Shown here: in pieces, positions 46,471 through 62,288 of the stretch
Layout: each line of letters begins with the position of its first letter
Position numbering within the stretch: the first letter of the stretch is position 1
NCBI GenBank assembly: GCA_964036155.1
Contig: OZ038422.1
Coordinates: forward strand, 3,371,201 to 3,435,200
Length of the DNA stretch: 64,000 nt
Source of the DNA: Diploscapter coronatus
Lineage: Eukaryota > Nematoda > Chromadorea > Rhabditida > Rhabditidae
Direction: 5' to 3'
Program-made: the position numbers and the translations under genes
Notes under the pieces: model-generated
Database searches by the model: none
Told to the model about the DNA's origin: nothing
Seen by the model: only the letters and a program-made list of their open reading frames with translations

Positions 46471-48817
46471 TTTATTATCCCTTGTATTATTCCTTTATAT
46501 TATTCCTTTATTATTCCTTGTATTATTCTTCCATTATTTTTATTATTATTTTACAAATTCTCATTCGCTACCAGGGATTAAAAGTTTGGCCAGGTCCAGG
46601 CCGGCCTTGGAGCAACGAACAGAGATTAAGTTTTGCTATATATATAGCAATTTCGGATTACCGGCCCTCCTCAGCTGTTTACTCACTTCACCGAGCAATA
46701 AAGAGTAAAGGTTTAGTGAATTCTCTAATGATGTTAGCATAAAGAATGCTGTCTGCATGCTAGTTGCTAGAACTTGGGAATTTCAGCAACGGATTTATTC
46801 CTTTCCAAAAAACGATCAACCCTTGAACATCCGCCTTTCAGACATATTTAGTTGGCCCTCAAAAAATATTATGAGATTTGAAGGCACACTATGCTTCATA
46901 TTCCAGCTTCAAAGAAACCACATGTTTTTTTTTTTTTTTGCAAATTTCTAGTTGCACTTAAAATACCAGTAATGTTCGATGAGTTTTGATACCGAAAAAG
47001 CCGAAGATTGAGCGTATCACAAGAACACGGTACCAGTCCAAAATGAGACCTGCAAATTTCCGGAAACCTATTCATATTATATATCATTCGAAAGCGGCTA
47101 CGAAGTCGCTTATCATGCGAACAGCAACTTGAAAAAGGGATTGATGCATCGAGAGTTATGGTCAAAAACGTTCCAAAGTTTGACTCCTCGATTTGATCGG
47201 TACTTTTTTTTTCATAGAAATCGACACAATGAAACATTTTTCAAGCGGTTTTCGAGCATTACACTCGAAGGTGAGATCCAAATTAACTGAACGACAACAA
47301 TAAAATGAAAATTTAACTGTCAGTTCAAATTTTAATTACCACAGTAAAAGACGTACTACATCGCAAATCAACGTTTTTTTTTATTTATTTAAAACTATTC
47401 TTCATTGTTTTATTATTCTTAACAATTCTTGTTTGAAACTCATAATGATTCAGTTCAAAATGAACACTATTCCGTATTTTCGTCCAGCTAAACCCTTTTT
47501 AGACTAACAAGGATATTTTCTCGGAAAATTCTTAAGAGACATATTGTGGGATCTGACCCTCAAAATGGAAATTTCGATATTTGGGTCGCCAACTTTGATG
47601 CAATAGTAAAGTGAATGTAATCATACCTAACCTATAGATTTTATGACTGATATTAGTGTAATTTTACCAGGAGAATCCGAATATGAAATCAAATTTTACC
47701 AACAAATAACAAAATTTTCGAGTTATGGTCGATTTTCTGCAAAATATGCATGTTTTTGAAATCGTCATTTTTGGCATTTTTGACTTTGGGACCCCCTCCA
47801 ACCCCAAACAAGTGGCTGATCCCCCTAAAATCGATATATTTTTAGAAAGTACATTCCATGACCATGTTCATCCTTTAAATTATTCGAAAATCTATTATAG
47901 CAAGAAAGTTTTCTTTGTACCCCGTGAGGGGTGTCAAATCGCAAAAACACCCAACTTTGACCCCCACCTAGCCCCGCCCACTTTTGGGGGCGGGACCTGA
48001 TCTCCTCATTTTTGTGATCAGGGTCCATGAGTGTATCCACCATATAAGTTTGGTTCGGATCCGAGACACTTTTGCAGTTGTCCGGCCACTCTTTATATTT
48101 TGTTCGGGTTATTCAAAGAATGCGTCTTAATAAATCAAAAATTATGTGTTATGCTTCTTGAAAATAGAGATTTGAGCCTTTGCATTTCAAATTAATAATA
48201 GGACGGGCAGTCAGTGCCAAGGCCATCCAGAGATTCTGTCTCTGCTCTGTTTTTTTCTGCCGATTTTTGATCATTTCTGTCCTGTTTTCTGTTTTCCGCA
48301 ATTTTGAAAGCCGTTTTCCGTTTCTGTTTCTGTTTTCCGAAGTTCAAAAAACCCACTTCTGGACGGTCCTGGTTAGCGCCATGAGGTATTGATGCAGTTT
48401 CAATAATATTAGAAATCAATATCGGGGACTAACGCAATAACAGATATTTCTGCGTGTTTTATTTGAATATTTTGCAAAATATCTCGACAAACCGATATTA
48501 AAAATATCTAACTTGATATTATAGATTTCCGAAGGTTTAATCTTTTATAGTACACTTTCTAACTGTTATATTTTGTAAATAAACTTGATAAAGTAGCTAT
48601 TGTTACATATATCACAGTCACAGCACGTCAAAGAATGTTCAGTCCTTGTCCTGCCCTGCAACCGTTTTGTCGATGACCCTCGAATGTCATCGACTACTTC
48701 ATTCATTCATTCACTTTTGCAAACTTACGACGCGATAAAGTTGTCCTCTTTGTTATCGAAGCGAAGAAACGCAATGAAATCGATTAGTATTGGCAGAAAC
48801 ATTCCTTTGATCATTTC
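46471..48817. other. Repeat-rich outer arm and upstream region of the DUF19 gene
   Basis: Up to 48131 this is the outer arm (see the left arm). From 48132 to 48817 no exon was found. A stretch near 48240-48360 is rich in CTGTTTTCTG-like words and gives only low-complexity open frames. The DUF19 gene promoter must lie just downstream of the arm boundary. Confidence 0.35.
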
Positions 48818-51130
48818 ATGCTACTCTTTCTCTTTACTTTCGGACAGATTTTCATATTCACAAATGCCGGAGTACTAGAGCATTTCGTCTATAAAGATCT
48901 CCCGCTGGATAAACTGAAAGAGGCCAGAGAGTTTGGAAAGAAAGGTAGGTTTCAACAAATTTCGCATCCTAATATTTTATCTACAAGATAATATCCCATC
49001 TCTAAGCGGTGCTTTACGTAAAAAAAGTATTTTCTCATCCTAAAATTATTCATTCAGCTTATCTGGCCTTCAGAAATGCTACCGACAAAATTGACGATGT
49101 AGATATTCGGTACTTCAATCTTCTTTGTACTTTCAAGTACATATTTTTCTTTCAGTAATGAAATGTACGAAGATTTTATCTTGAACTGTACAGAGCTTGG
49201 AAAAGATGTGGCTCATCATATCATCGACAAGATCAAAATGATACCGCTAACGAAGAACAGCAGAGTACGTTATCAGTTATCAGTTCAACGAATTTAAAGA
49301 TATCCTGGTGTTTTGTGCTTCTCATTGATATTGCAGAGCATCAAAATTTGTATTGTACGTTTCTTACCATATCAAAGCATATAAGTTGGTAAAAACTGTT
49401 TAATTCATTCTGTTTTTCGTTTTTATTATTACAAAACTTTAGTTACTTCTTTCAATGGGCATGCAGCCATTCGTGGCGAAATTCCTTTCGATGAACCAAT
49501 CGGATATGTCTGATGGCATTGATCGGATGTGCAAGAAGTACGAGAGTCAACTGCAGTGTCAGCTTGGGTTTGGAGAGTCGAGGTAATCTAGTAACCCTTA
49601 AATCTTTTTATATTATGAATGCGAAAGTGATTTGAGAATGGATAGGTTATGCTGCAAGAATTTCAGGTGCTGATTTAAAGAATTTTTTAAACTTTGATAT
49701 TTTAGGCCGGCAATTTACAAACGAATCGAGGATATGAAAAACACGAACGGCAATTTGAAGCTGTTGATCGAAAAGGACTGTAATAGTGGGAGCAACAAGT
49801 ACGAAGCGTATCGGTGCATCGGCGAGGATGCCCAAATTTGGAGTCAAGATTGCAAGGAGGTGGGTTGGCTCTCTCATCCTTTATTTTTGTTTATAAATTA
49901 TATCTGGCACAATCTGCAATACATTTACAAACTATGAAATGCACTGAACGAAATCTTGAAACATGCATGAGAATCACACGACCCTGTTCATTAACGAATG
50001 CAAGTCACACCTTTTACTCCCAAAATACGTGTATCGTGAAGAAAATATTCCAGACGGCGTGACATCCTTCTCTCTTTTCTGAAAAAGAAAGCCGAAAAAT
50101 CTCTCGCCGTATTGAGGCATGGGTGTTGGATAATATATTCTAATGTTTTATATTGCGTGAAGAAGAGGGGTGTCAGAAAATGATGGCCAAAAGGGTGCCT
50201 AACATCGTGAAGTTCCACAGGCAAAAAGCCTCCGCTAATGAACAGGACTGAGTGTAAATTTTTAGTCAATGGCCGCATACAACGAATCGAGATTCAGGAT
50301 AGGAAAGAAGATCGTCAAGCTGCACATTGAAGCGGTCGAGCACGTACTCAACATAACGTCGAATGTTGTAAGAAAAAAAAACAGTAATTTAGATTTGTCG
50401 TGATTCACTAATTAAAGAAATAGGATGTAGGTCTAATAGTGGAAAAGTTAACAGGGAAGCAATCTCTCAATTTCTACACACTTTCCAAAAGCGTGACGTT
50501 GGGACAAATCTATGTTTTCTTGAGACTTTGAAAATTATGCTGCTAGGTTAAGAGCTACGAAGCGAAACAAAATATGCATCATTTTTTAAACATTTCAAAA
50601 AATTTGAAGTGCAATTGGAAATTTCCAGGACCTCGACAAAGAAGATCAACTCATGTCGTCCAAAGAGCACGTTCAAGCTATCTTCCGACCAGCGCTTAGA
50701 GAAATCGCTAAACTAGAGGGTATTTGAATTTTCTCTTTATTTTTTCAATCTTTACTAAATTAAGGCGAAAAATGTAGCATCCTGGAGAAAGTGCTAAAAT
50801 GCGTTCGACCTAGCTTGAGGAAACATTGTGGAGCTAAAACTGAAGAAGTGTTTGACGTTAGCGTATTAGTAGGGTATGTTAGAGATATTCTAAAACATTA
50901 ATCCTGCAAACTTTACAGATCCCTAGAAATTTAATTTCAGGTACTTGGACAACGAGAGAAATCATGATCTGGCCGATCAATTTCTCGGTTTTGAAGTCGA
51001 ACCATCGTCAAATTGCACGCGGCTGAATGAACACATCGTTGTTTATAGAACAGTACCGCTTTGCACCGATACTTGGTGCGCCGCTGGTCCGGAAGATTCT
51101 CACGGATACATATCGCAGAACCTTAAATGA
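48818..51130 (+). CDS. Secreted T20D4.11-like (DUF19) protein, ten exons
   Basis: Complete in-frame gene. Exons are 48818-48944, 49058-49109, 49156-49264, 49337-49354, 49443-49582, 49706-49859, 50266-50367, 50629-50719, 50765-50873 and 50941-51130 (363 codons plus TGA). The start is chosen at MLLFLFTFGQIFIFTNAG, a clear signal peptide. The mature part has the nematode-specific DUF19 pattern of spaced cysteines, including MCKKYESQLQCQLG, EAYRCIGEDAQIWSQDC, EKCSILEKVLKCVRPSL and SNCTRL. The ending TVPLCTDTWCAAGPEDSHGY is Cys-containing. The length suggests two diverged DUF19 modules. These are extracellular, fast-evolving nematode proteins of unknown function. One exon is only 18 nt (codons SIKICI), and the 406-nt intron 6 is largely a MITE (49970-50258). 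All splice sites are GT-AG. Confidence 0.85.
49970..50258. mobile_element. MITE-like element, family A, copy 2 (intronic)
   Basis: The left end ACACGACCCTGTTCATTAACG is opposed by CGCTAATGAACAGGACTGAGTG, imperfect inverted repeats. The interior shares several words in order with the 10960-11340 element, and the terminal ACTGAGTG is the same. It fills most of an intron of the DUF19 gene and ends only about 7 bp before the TTTTTAG acceptor at 50261-50265. Confidence 0.6.
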
Positions 51131-51179
51131 TTATGATACTGCTTGAATTTTATAAACCTACGAGTAAATTATTTGTGAA

Positions 51180-51185
51180 AATAAA
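51180..51185 (+). terminator. Poly(A) signal of the DUF19 gene
   Basis: AATAAA lies 50 bp downstream of the TGA at 51128-51130, the usual place for a nematode polyadenylation signal. Confidence 0.6.
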
Positions 51186-53390
51186 GATTTGTAGAATCTC
51201 TATGAACGTATGAGATCAATATCGGCTCGAAATGCTATGTTACACTTTAACCAATTTACAAAACATACGTCAATCGTTTTTCTCCACATTTCGATTTTCA
51301 ACGTTGTCTTGTTTGTTGTCGGAAATTTCTGATTTATTGAATTACGAGAAAAATGCGAAACACCTCGAATTTGCAAAGAGAAAATGAAAAACCGTTAGAA
51401 AATTTCGTACAGACGTCAGACGTCTTCTGGTTGAATTTCCTCTGTATCTCTGGTTTTTCTTTGATTAAAGATAGCATTTTTTATCTTTAGATTCTGTCTA
51501 AATTAGTCGAAAGGCTCTGCGTCCCTTTCTTCCGCCCGATAATTTCAGTATTGTGAAAATACGCGTCGATTATCGTCAATTCTCAACTTTCTGCGTCTCT
51601 ATCTCTTTCAATGTTTGAAGATACGAACTTTGCCAATCTGTGTTTTCCGACCTGTTAACTGAAATTGCGATAATTTTCTATTTTTCTGCGTGTCTGACAT
51701 TTCTAATGATGGAAGATATGAACTCTGTCGTTCTGTACTCTGCCCTGTTAACCGAAATTGGCGGTGTTGTTAGCGGTCGAAAGGAGTCACACGTTTCCCC
51801 TTTCTTTTGACAGTCGAACCAGCCAGCCGCATTTTCGCCTGCCAGGTTCAAGTGCCGTTACCCAAATATCGACAGGAAGTCAGCAATTATGGCTATCGGT
51901 AGGCGAAAATTTTCACTTATTTTTGGGATTTTTCTTTGTTTATGTAATCTTTATGCCATCTGTGCTAACAGTCGATTATTAAGACAATTGTTGAGTTGAT
52001 TTATATTTCAGAAACGTAACTGAATTGATGAACATTAGATCGTAAATATGGGGCTTATCTTTACTTTTTGATATAATAATTGTCTATGAAAATCGAATAT
52101 TATCACTGAAGGTGGTGAATGATGTTATTTACATTTGTGAAACTTATTTGAAAACCATCCAAAAGTCAATTTACATTTGTTTACAAGAAAATTTTCCAGA
52201 CACGGACAAAGTGAAGCGGTTTTTCAAGAAGGAACAAAGAGACGGTGAACGAGCAGCCAGTGAGTCATTATTCCTGTGCTATTTTTTGTTCATTTCCGGT
52301 GTTTATTTTGGAAATTCTTGACTTTTTGGAACAATCTTGTGACACTATAAAATTTTTGAGGATTTCAAGCAATTCTTGGTCAATCTCTTGCAAAATAAAA
52401 CATCTTTCGGAGTTGATAATTGAAAAAAAAAAGTTTCAGAAATTTCGAAATTAAACCATTTCCAAATTGCATCAGTGTGCTGATAGCATCAGTTTCATAT
52501 GAAACAATATAATTCTCAACAGACTTGGGAATTTTCCATCGCAAAAATTTGTCGTCATCTCTTGTCCCATTATTAAGGATAGTAATTGCAAACGCCGACT
52601 GGAATTGCTCATCCCATAAGGGAGATTTGCAGTGGAAAATATCCCAAGCCTAATTCTCAGTCACTTAAAAAATTAAGGATCCGCAAAACGCGAAGTTAAA
52701 CGTGTCACGAGAGACGTGAAGCACACAATCCGACCTCCGTGGTACAAGAGAACTTGGGGTAGATAGCGTTTTATTTTCGAAAATTATCCTATTGTTCCAG
52801 ACAGAATCACCTCGCCATTCCGAAGATAGCCAATTAAAACCAGCATTTTTATTAACTGACCTCTTATTGGAATTCATCTAGAGTTTTACTGTAAAATAGC
52901 ACAATTGTACAAAGTTAACCACAAGCAATTTAGGCAAATTCGTAAATGCATCATCTCTGCATTTGTCAAATCACTTACTTTTCATTAACGCACTCATTCA
53001 TTGTTCTGTGAAAATGCCATAAGTCGATCAATAAAAACAACGAATCGCCATTTATTCGACTGTCAAATGAAAGAGAAATCACTGATGGGATTTTCGATGC
53101 TAAAATTTAATTATTGGAAAACTAATGCGATTTTACGCAATTTTAACTTCATTAAAATTAAACACTTTTATTATCATAAATTCGAATTTATAACAAAAAA
53201 TATTAGTGCTACTTGAGATAAATAGGCTTTTCTATCCAAAGATCAAGTTCATAACGTTTTACTGGAATATTCACCGAGATTTTACTTTTAAAGTATTGGC
53301 TCTACTATGGTAGCTGAGTTTCATTTCTTGTTCTGATTTAATTTATGAACCTGATCTTCGACGCGTAAAAGCAGTGTACTATCTTATTTA
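51186..53390. other. Intergenic interval
   Basis: No gene model is supported. An imperfect tandem duplication of about 90 bp occupies roughly 51590-51765; both units contain TTTCTGCGT, GAAGATA(C/T)GAACT and TGTTAAC(T/C)GAAATTG. One MITE-like element (52524-52648) is listed separately. Open frames such as 51758-51982 and 53001-53216 have no recognisable features. Confidence 0.4.
52524..52648. repeat. MITE-like inverted repeat, family B, copy 1
   Basis: CTTGGGAATTTTCCATCGCAAA is opposed by TTTGCAGTGGAAAATATCCCAAG. The whole element, including the inner CGTCATCTCTTGTCC and TAGTAATTGCAA words, is similar to 55678-55800, so these are two copies of one family. Confidence 0.6.
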
Positions 53391-54217
53391 TCATGGGAAA
53401 TTGCATAATGCGGCTACCAGCACGGCTCCGTCAGAAGGTCTAACCAGTGTGCCTGTGGCCTGGTCACAAACTAAGTCGGATAGACCTTCTTCTTGAGATG
53501 CTAATTCTCCATCGCTGCACATGGGAGAATCCGGTGGTATTTGATAGACGTATGTGAGGAAATTCCACTGATCAGGGTCACAGGTTAATGAATATCTGCA
53601 TCCCATTTCTGTCATGGTAACTTCGATGATTGGGTCAACCCCAGGTTCCGGGACTAAACAGGCAAAAATTTCAATCGTGTCATTGATTTTTCGCGTTTTT
53701 AATATAATAGAAATTGAGAAATGATATAATGCCTACTATTAGGATTGAAGAAGCAGTTCATAACCCAGAAATCCTCGCTTAAGTCTTGACTAGGTGGAAC
53801 AGTACACACTGGACACGAATCTGCAAATATTTGAAAGTTAATTTTAAAAGTTCTCCAAACGCATATAATACCATCCGAAGAAGTTGATGTCGTTAATGGC
53901 GTTGTCGTCAGCTGAAGAAATGTTGTCGTCAAAGATTGTGTCGTCATCGTCACCGCTGAGTTTGTTGTCGTTTCTTCCGAAGACGATGTGGTTACAACAG
54001 GTGACGTAGTTATAATAGATACTTCTGTGGATGATTCAATAAATTGACTAGAAGTTGTTTGTTGAGCTTCTGTTGTTGTCGTCCCAATAGCTGGAAGTGT
54101 GCTGAGCATTTCGTCAACGTCTGGCTGGGTCGGTACACAGCAATTCAATAGCGGTAGAAGTGCGTCCAGAAGTAAGAATAGGAAATAGATTTTAGTAGAA
54201 TATATCAGCCTCACCAT
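53391..54217 (-). CDS. Secreted mucin-like Thr/Ser-rich protein with a C-terminal Cys domain
   Basis: Intact three-exon gene on the minus strand with exons 54217-53872, 53820-53737 and 53653-53391 (230 codons plus TGA). It starts MVRLIYSTK with a strong signal peptide (FLFLLLDALLPLLNCC). About 75 residues of TTT, TTS and SS repeats follow and are probably O-glycosylated. A Cys-containing exon has DSCPVCTVPPS and WVMNCFFNP. The C-terminal module has about four cysteines (GCRYSLTCD, PMCSDGE, LVCDQATGTL, ALCNF). The architecture of signal peptide, Thr-rich stalk and Cys domain is common among nematode surface or secreted proteins of the C6/DUF281 kind; I cannot assign the exact family. A degenerate paralogue follows at 55092-56592 on the same strand. 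Confidence 0.7.
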
Positions 54218-55091
54218 CACCCGCTAAATCGAGCATGATATGAAAATGGCGGGCTGCAAAATGAATGGACGAAACTTGCGCGATTTTCCCCCCGCTAATG
54301 GAAGACAAGCCAGACGGTCAGATGAAATAAGTAAATCGAGATTTCATCCAAGACAAAAACGCAAATGCAATAAATGTAGCAATATACATAAAATTATAGC
54401 TTAATAATAATGAAATGATGTCACGTTTTCACTTATATTTATTAAGCGAGTATGTGTGAAGATAAAAATCTAGTCGGTGGTTGATAAGATAATGGCTAGA
54501 AGAATGGGTTAACTTTTTTTGCATACAAAGGTTTTAATATGAAAATTTAATAGGAGTGAAATAACCAAGTTAGATGGCGTGAATTATCATTTCGATATTG
54601 TTCGACATAGACTTTAAATTTATAAGTTGTAAAAATTGAACTTCGGGCGAAATTTAGCCGAATAGGCGAAGCTAAACTTTAGCAGCCACTTTTTCAATAT
54701 CCCGGTCGAAAAGTGCTCAAAATGGCAGGTTCTGCAATCGATTGCAAATTTTAGAATTGAAAAGAAGAATAATAATTTTAGGATGAATTTCATGGAGAAA
54801 ATTTGCGAATTGAAATTCATAATAAGAACGTGTTGGAGAAGGGGGAGAAGGGTGAAAGAGCGAAGATTTGATTCAAACATTGCGTCGTTAATGGAATCTA
54901 AGGAGTGCTACTTCGGCACAATTAGTCAATCTCGAGATTTCGTTTGCAAGATAAAACAAATTATTGACCATTATCGATAGTCTTTTATCGATTTTCTCAT
55001 AATTTATTGATTTTATATATTAGTAACAGTTAACGGTTCAATTTTGGAATTCTATAACTATGTTTAAAATAAGATCAAAAACCTTCAAATT
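54218..55091. other. Intergenic interval between the mucin-like paralogues
   Basis: AT-rich sequence with no supported exon on either strand. It should contain the promoter of the 53391-54217 gene at its left end and the 3' end of the pseudogene at its right end. Confidence 0.4.
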
Positions 55092-56592
55092 TCAAAGTGA
55101 CAGATTGCAGAGCATTGCAACTATGGTGGCGCCATCGAACGAACGTGTCCACGTTCCCGTTTCCTGATTGCAGACGGCGTCGCTGAGTTCGAGATTCTGC
55201 TCTTCGGAAAATCCGTCATCGCACACGATCGGATTGGGTGGTATTTGGACGACATAGGTTAAGAATTGCCAATTATCTACGTCACAGGACAGCGCGTACA
55301 TGCAGCCCGTATCTGTCCGATGATCGTCACATCGGGTGGTGCTGCTCCTCCACCAAAAACAGGATCTGAATTATCAATGTGAAAAGTGATTTTATTTACA
55401 GAAGATGATGAGAAAAAGTCTGGATCGCTGAAGGTATTTTTAAGATTCCTTAAATTTCTGGAAAAAAACAAGAAAAGTTCTGTAAACCTGGATGTGGCAT
55501 TTCCCTATACTAAAGCTTATCAATGGCATAGTTTCGTCGAACTTGGTCTTGAATATCTCATATACTAAAGCCTCGAGAATTTAACTGTAAAAGTTGTCCA
55601 ACTTCTTTCTCAACCTTCACAAAAGTAATAATCATCATTTCTCGGCAGCTAATCAAGATGTTGGGCACACCCAGCAGATTTGGGACCTTTTCACCGCAAA
55701 CATTCGTCATCAACTCTCGTTCTGTTTTCAAGAATAGTAATTCAATTGTTGGCTGGAGTAATTCACCATATAAGGAATATTTGCGGTGGAAAATGTCTCG
55801 ACGTCTGAGATTCAGTGCATACAACAGGGATTTGCACGAGAAATGTTAGGGATTGAAAACAAAACTTTCGGGATGCTCCTAATATTCAAAATCGCGATTC
55901 ATAATACTGAGATGATTGATTGGCGTTTGCTCCTCCGATGCGTACCTCGTGGATCAAACCCGCATACTAGGGGATTACTCCAATCATAGTCGATGCCTGG
56001 TGGTGGAGCACAGGTTGCAAATGTTAGGTCTAAATTGTTGATCTATATTAATGCTAGATGTAAAATGAATATGCTTTCTTTGAAATCACCTGTAGATGTC
56101 GTCGGAGTTTGTGTTGTTGTTGTCATTATAGTTTATAAAAATGTCGTCATCGGAGTTTCCGTCGTTGTCATTTCAATAGGTGTTGTTGTGGACGATTCGA
56201 TATTAATCGTAGTTGACTCTTGTTGAATATCTGTAGTCGTCTCAGAAAAGGTTCCTGTAGTTGTTTCAGAAAGGATCTCTGTTGTCGTTTCAGAAAAGGC
56301 CTCTGTTGTCAATACTGGTAAGGTTGAAAGCATTCCATCGATTTCTAAAAGAAACAGTCTATAAATTCTATAGAAAATCGTAATTTGAAATGTAGTCACA
56401 TTTTTTGTGAAGAAAAATTAATGTGTTGACATTTTCAGATAATTTTGCGTTTAAAATGTGGCTACTTTTTCAGATTACTTATAAAAATCGCGTACCTGGT
56501 TGAGTCGGAACGCATCCCTTCAATAGGACTGGAAACGTACTGAAGAATATGCTAGATAGATAAACTAGAGTATGACTGCATGAATTCCTCAT
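55092..56592 (-). pseudogene. Decayed paralogue of the mucin-like gene
   Basis: It has the same design as the 53391-54217 gene plus one extra intron after the signal peptide. Exons are 56592-56496 (MRN start, hydrophobic, CVPTQP), 56344-56090 (Thr/Ser-rich, opening EIDGMLSTLP like the paralogue's DVDEMLSTLP), 56029-55946 (84 nt, the same length as its counterpart) and 55365-55092. Splice phases match throughout. Two lesions break it. A TAA lies inside the Thr-rich exon, after PMTTFL. One missing base between VTIIG and TDTGCMYALSCD shifts the last exon. The last exon otherwise keeps the Cys pattern and ends AMLCNLSL. Its third intron carries a MITE copy (55678-55800). Possible alternatives are a sequencing error at either site or an alternative short isoform. 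Confidence 0.65.
55678..55800. repeat. MITE-like inverted repeat, family B, copy 2
   Basis: The left part ATTTGGGACCTTTTCACCGCAAA is opposed by ATTTGCGGTGGAAAATGTCTC. It matches 52524-52648 over its length. It lies in an intron of the decayed mucin-like gene. Confidence 0.55.
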
Positions 56593-57909
56593 CGTTCGTC
56601 GAAAAGGTCTATTTTACGCAAAGAAGAAAAGAAACTAATCAAGAGACTGTCCATTAGTGGAAAATCTGAATGTCCATAGCTTTGATGCAATTAGCATGTC
56701 GGGGCTTTAGCCAAGCAATACATAATAGTTGCAACTATCATAACATAAAGGTGAATACGACACATGCTAAATCGGAATGACTGAAAAAGTTCGACGTGTT
56801 GAGTTTGGCGAGAAGTTGCGACATGATGAGATAATATGCTAATTTGAGAGAGTATTCTCAACTCTCTCCTAACTCTACATGCTATTTCTTAAAAATCACC
56901 TCGTCGGCTTATCACTTCAAATTCAAGTCTTCGAAAGAATAAAGATATTTCTTGTGGATAAACATGCTTTTGCATGCTAATATGACATGTTAATGGCTTT
57001 CTGTCGGGAATAAGATCAGCATCAGAAAAGTGAAATCTCGTAGTTTTTATAACAGATTTTCAAATTGACGATGAAATTCAATTTATTTATCCTCTTATTA
57101 TGCATTATATTCATAAGTTGGATTCCATTGGATAAAATTTAGCGAAAATGAAGAAAATTGCATTTGATTGAGATGGACATTGATTTACGAAGATAATCGA
57201 CCCAAGTGAGAGATGCTTCAATACTATCTGGGAAAGATGATATTTTGAAGAGATGAGATTTCAAGATTTTTCTAGGTTCAATAAATGGTGGAATAAATAA
57301 CAGCTAAATCAAGAATTGATCAGAATTTTGAATATTCAAAAGAATCTGAAAAATCGAAAATGAAATCCGAACCGTTCTTGATCAGAATTGCACATGATGA
57401 TCTAATTGAAAATGGAAGTTACGGTGGCAAGGTTGAGGTTCGCTGGGATAGAAAGTTGATAAAAATAAACACTGACATAAGTACGCACCGAATTGCTAAT
57501 CATTGATATATGGAAATTTGATAAAGATTTCTAAACATTTCAATATTTGACGCTGATCGATATTCGATAGATTCAAAATGCTAATGATAAAAATAGAGAA
57601 AATGGACAAAGTGAACAAAATTCAACAAAAATTTATTTAACATGAAAATTGCAAAAATCGCTAAAATTGTTCCATAATCAAACAACGCTAATGATATTTG
57701 TCAAGTAAAGCTGCAAGTTTGTGAGGAAAATTTGGAAATGAGATAATTGCTCCAATTCAATATGATAAGAATTTCATGAACTGAAATGGTAAGATTGCAC
57801 ACGATGATATTTGATAAACAGTGACGAAACATTTTAAGTATGATTAAAAAGTAATCAAGAACAAACCAATTGGTGATTTTCTAATAAGTCCTTGTGAAAA
57901 ACGCATTTC
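56593..57909. other. Intergenic interval
   Basis: No exon chain was found. It separates the 3' end of ctbp-1 (stop at 57910) from the start of the decayed mucin-like gene on the same strand. Confidence 0.4.

Positions 57910-62288
<4,379 letters not shown>

Larger units (their letters stand above)
40493..48131 (-). repeat. Right arm of the 7.6-kb inverted duplication
   Basis: Reverse complement of 16986-24652. The outer end is at 48131 (GCGTCTTAAT), and the inner end fades near 40493. The sequence appears identical to the left arm from 48131 down to about 41640. Two diverged patches follow, near 41465-41525 and 40960-41150, with intact sequence between and beyond. The arm contains a full copy of the unidentified gene (plus strand) and a truncated copy of the 5' exons of the large gene (minus strand). 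Confidence 0.95.

Noticed and set aside
16986..48131. Giant transposon with 7.6-kb terminal inverted repeats
   Set aside because: No transposase, integrase or polymerase was recognised in the arms or spacer, the arms are host genes with introns, and the flanks (AGATC and AAATC) do not form a clear target duplication.
48180..48392. Possible exon with repeated CTGTTTTCTG words
   Set aside because: Both strands give low-complexity open frames, with no splice chain into the DUF19 gene.
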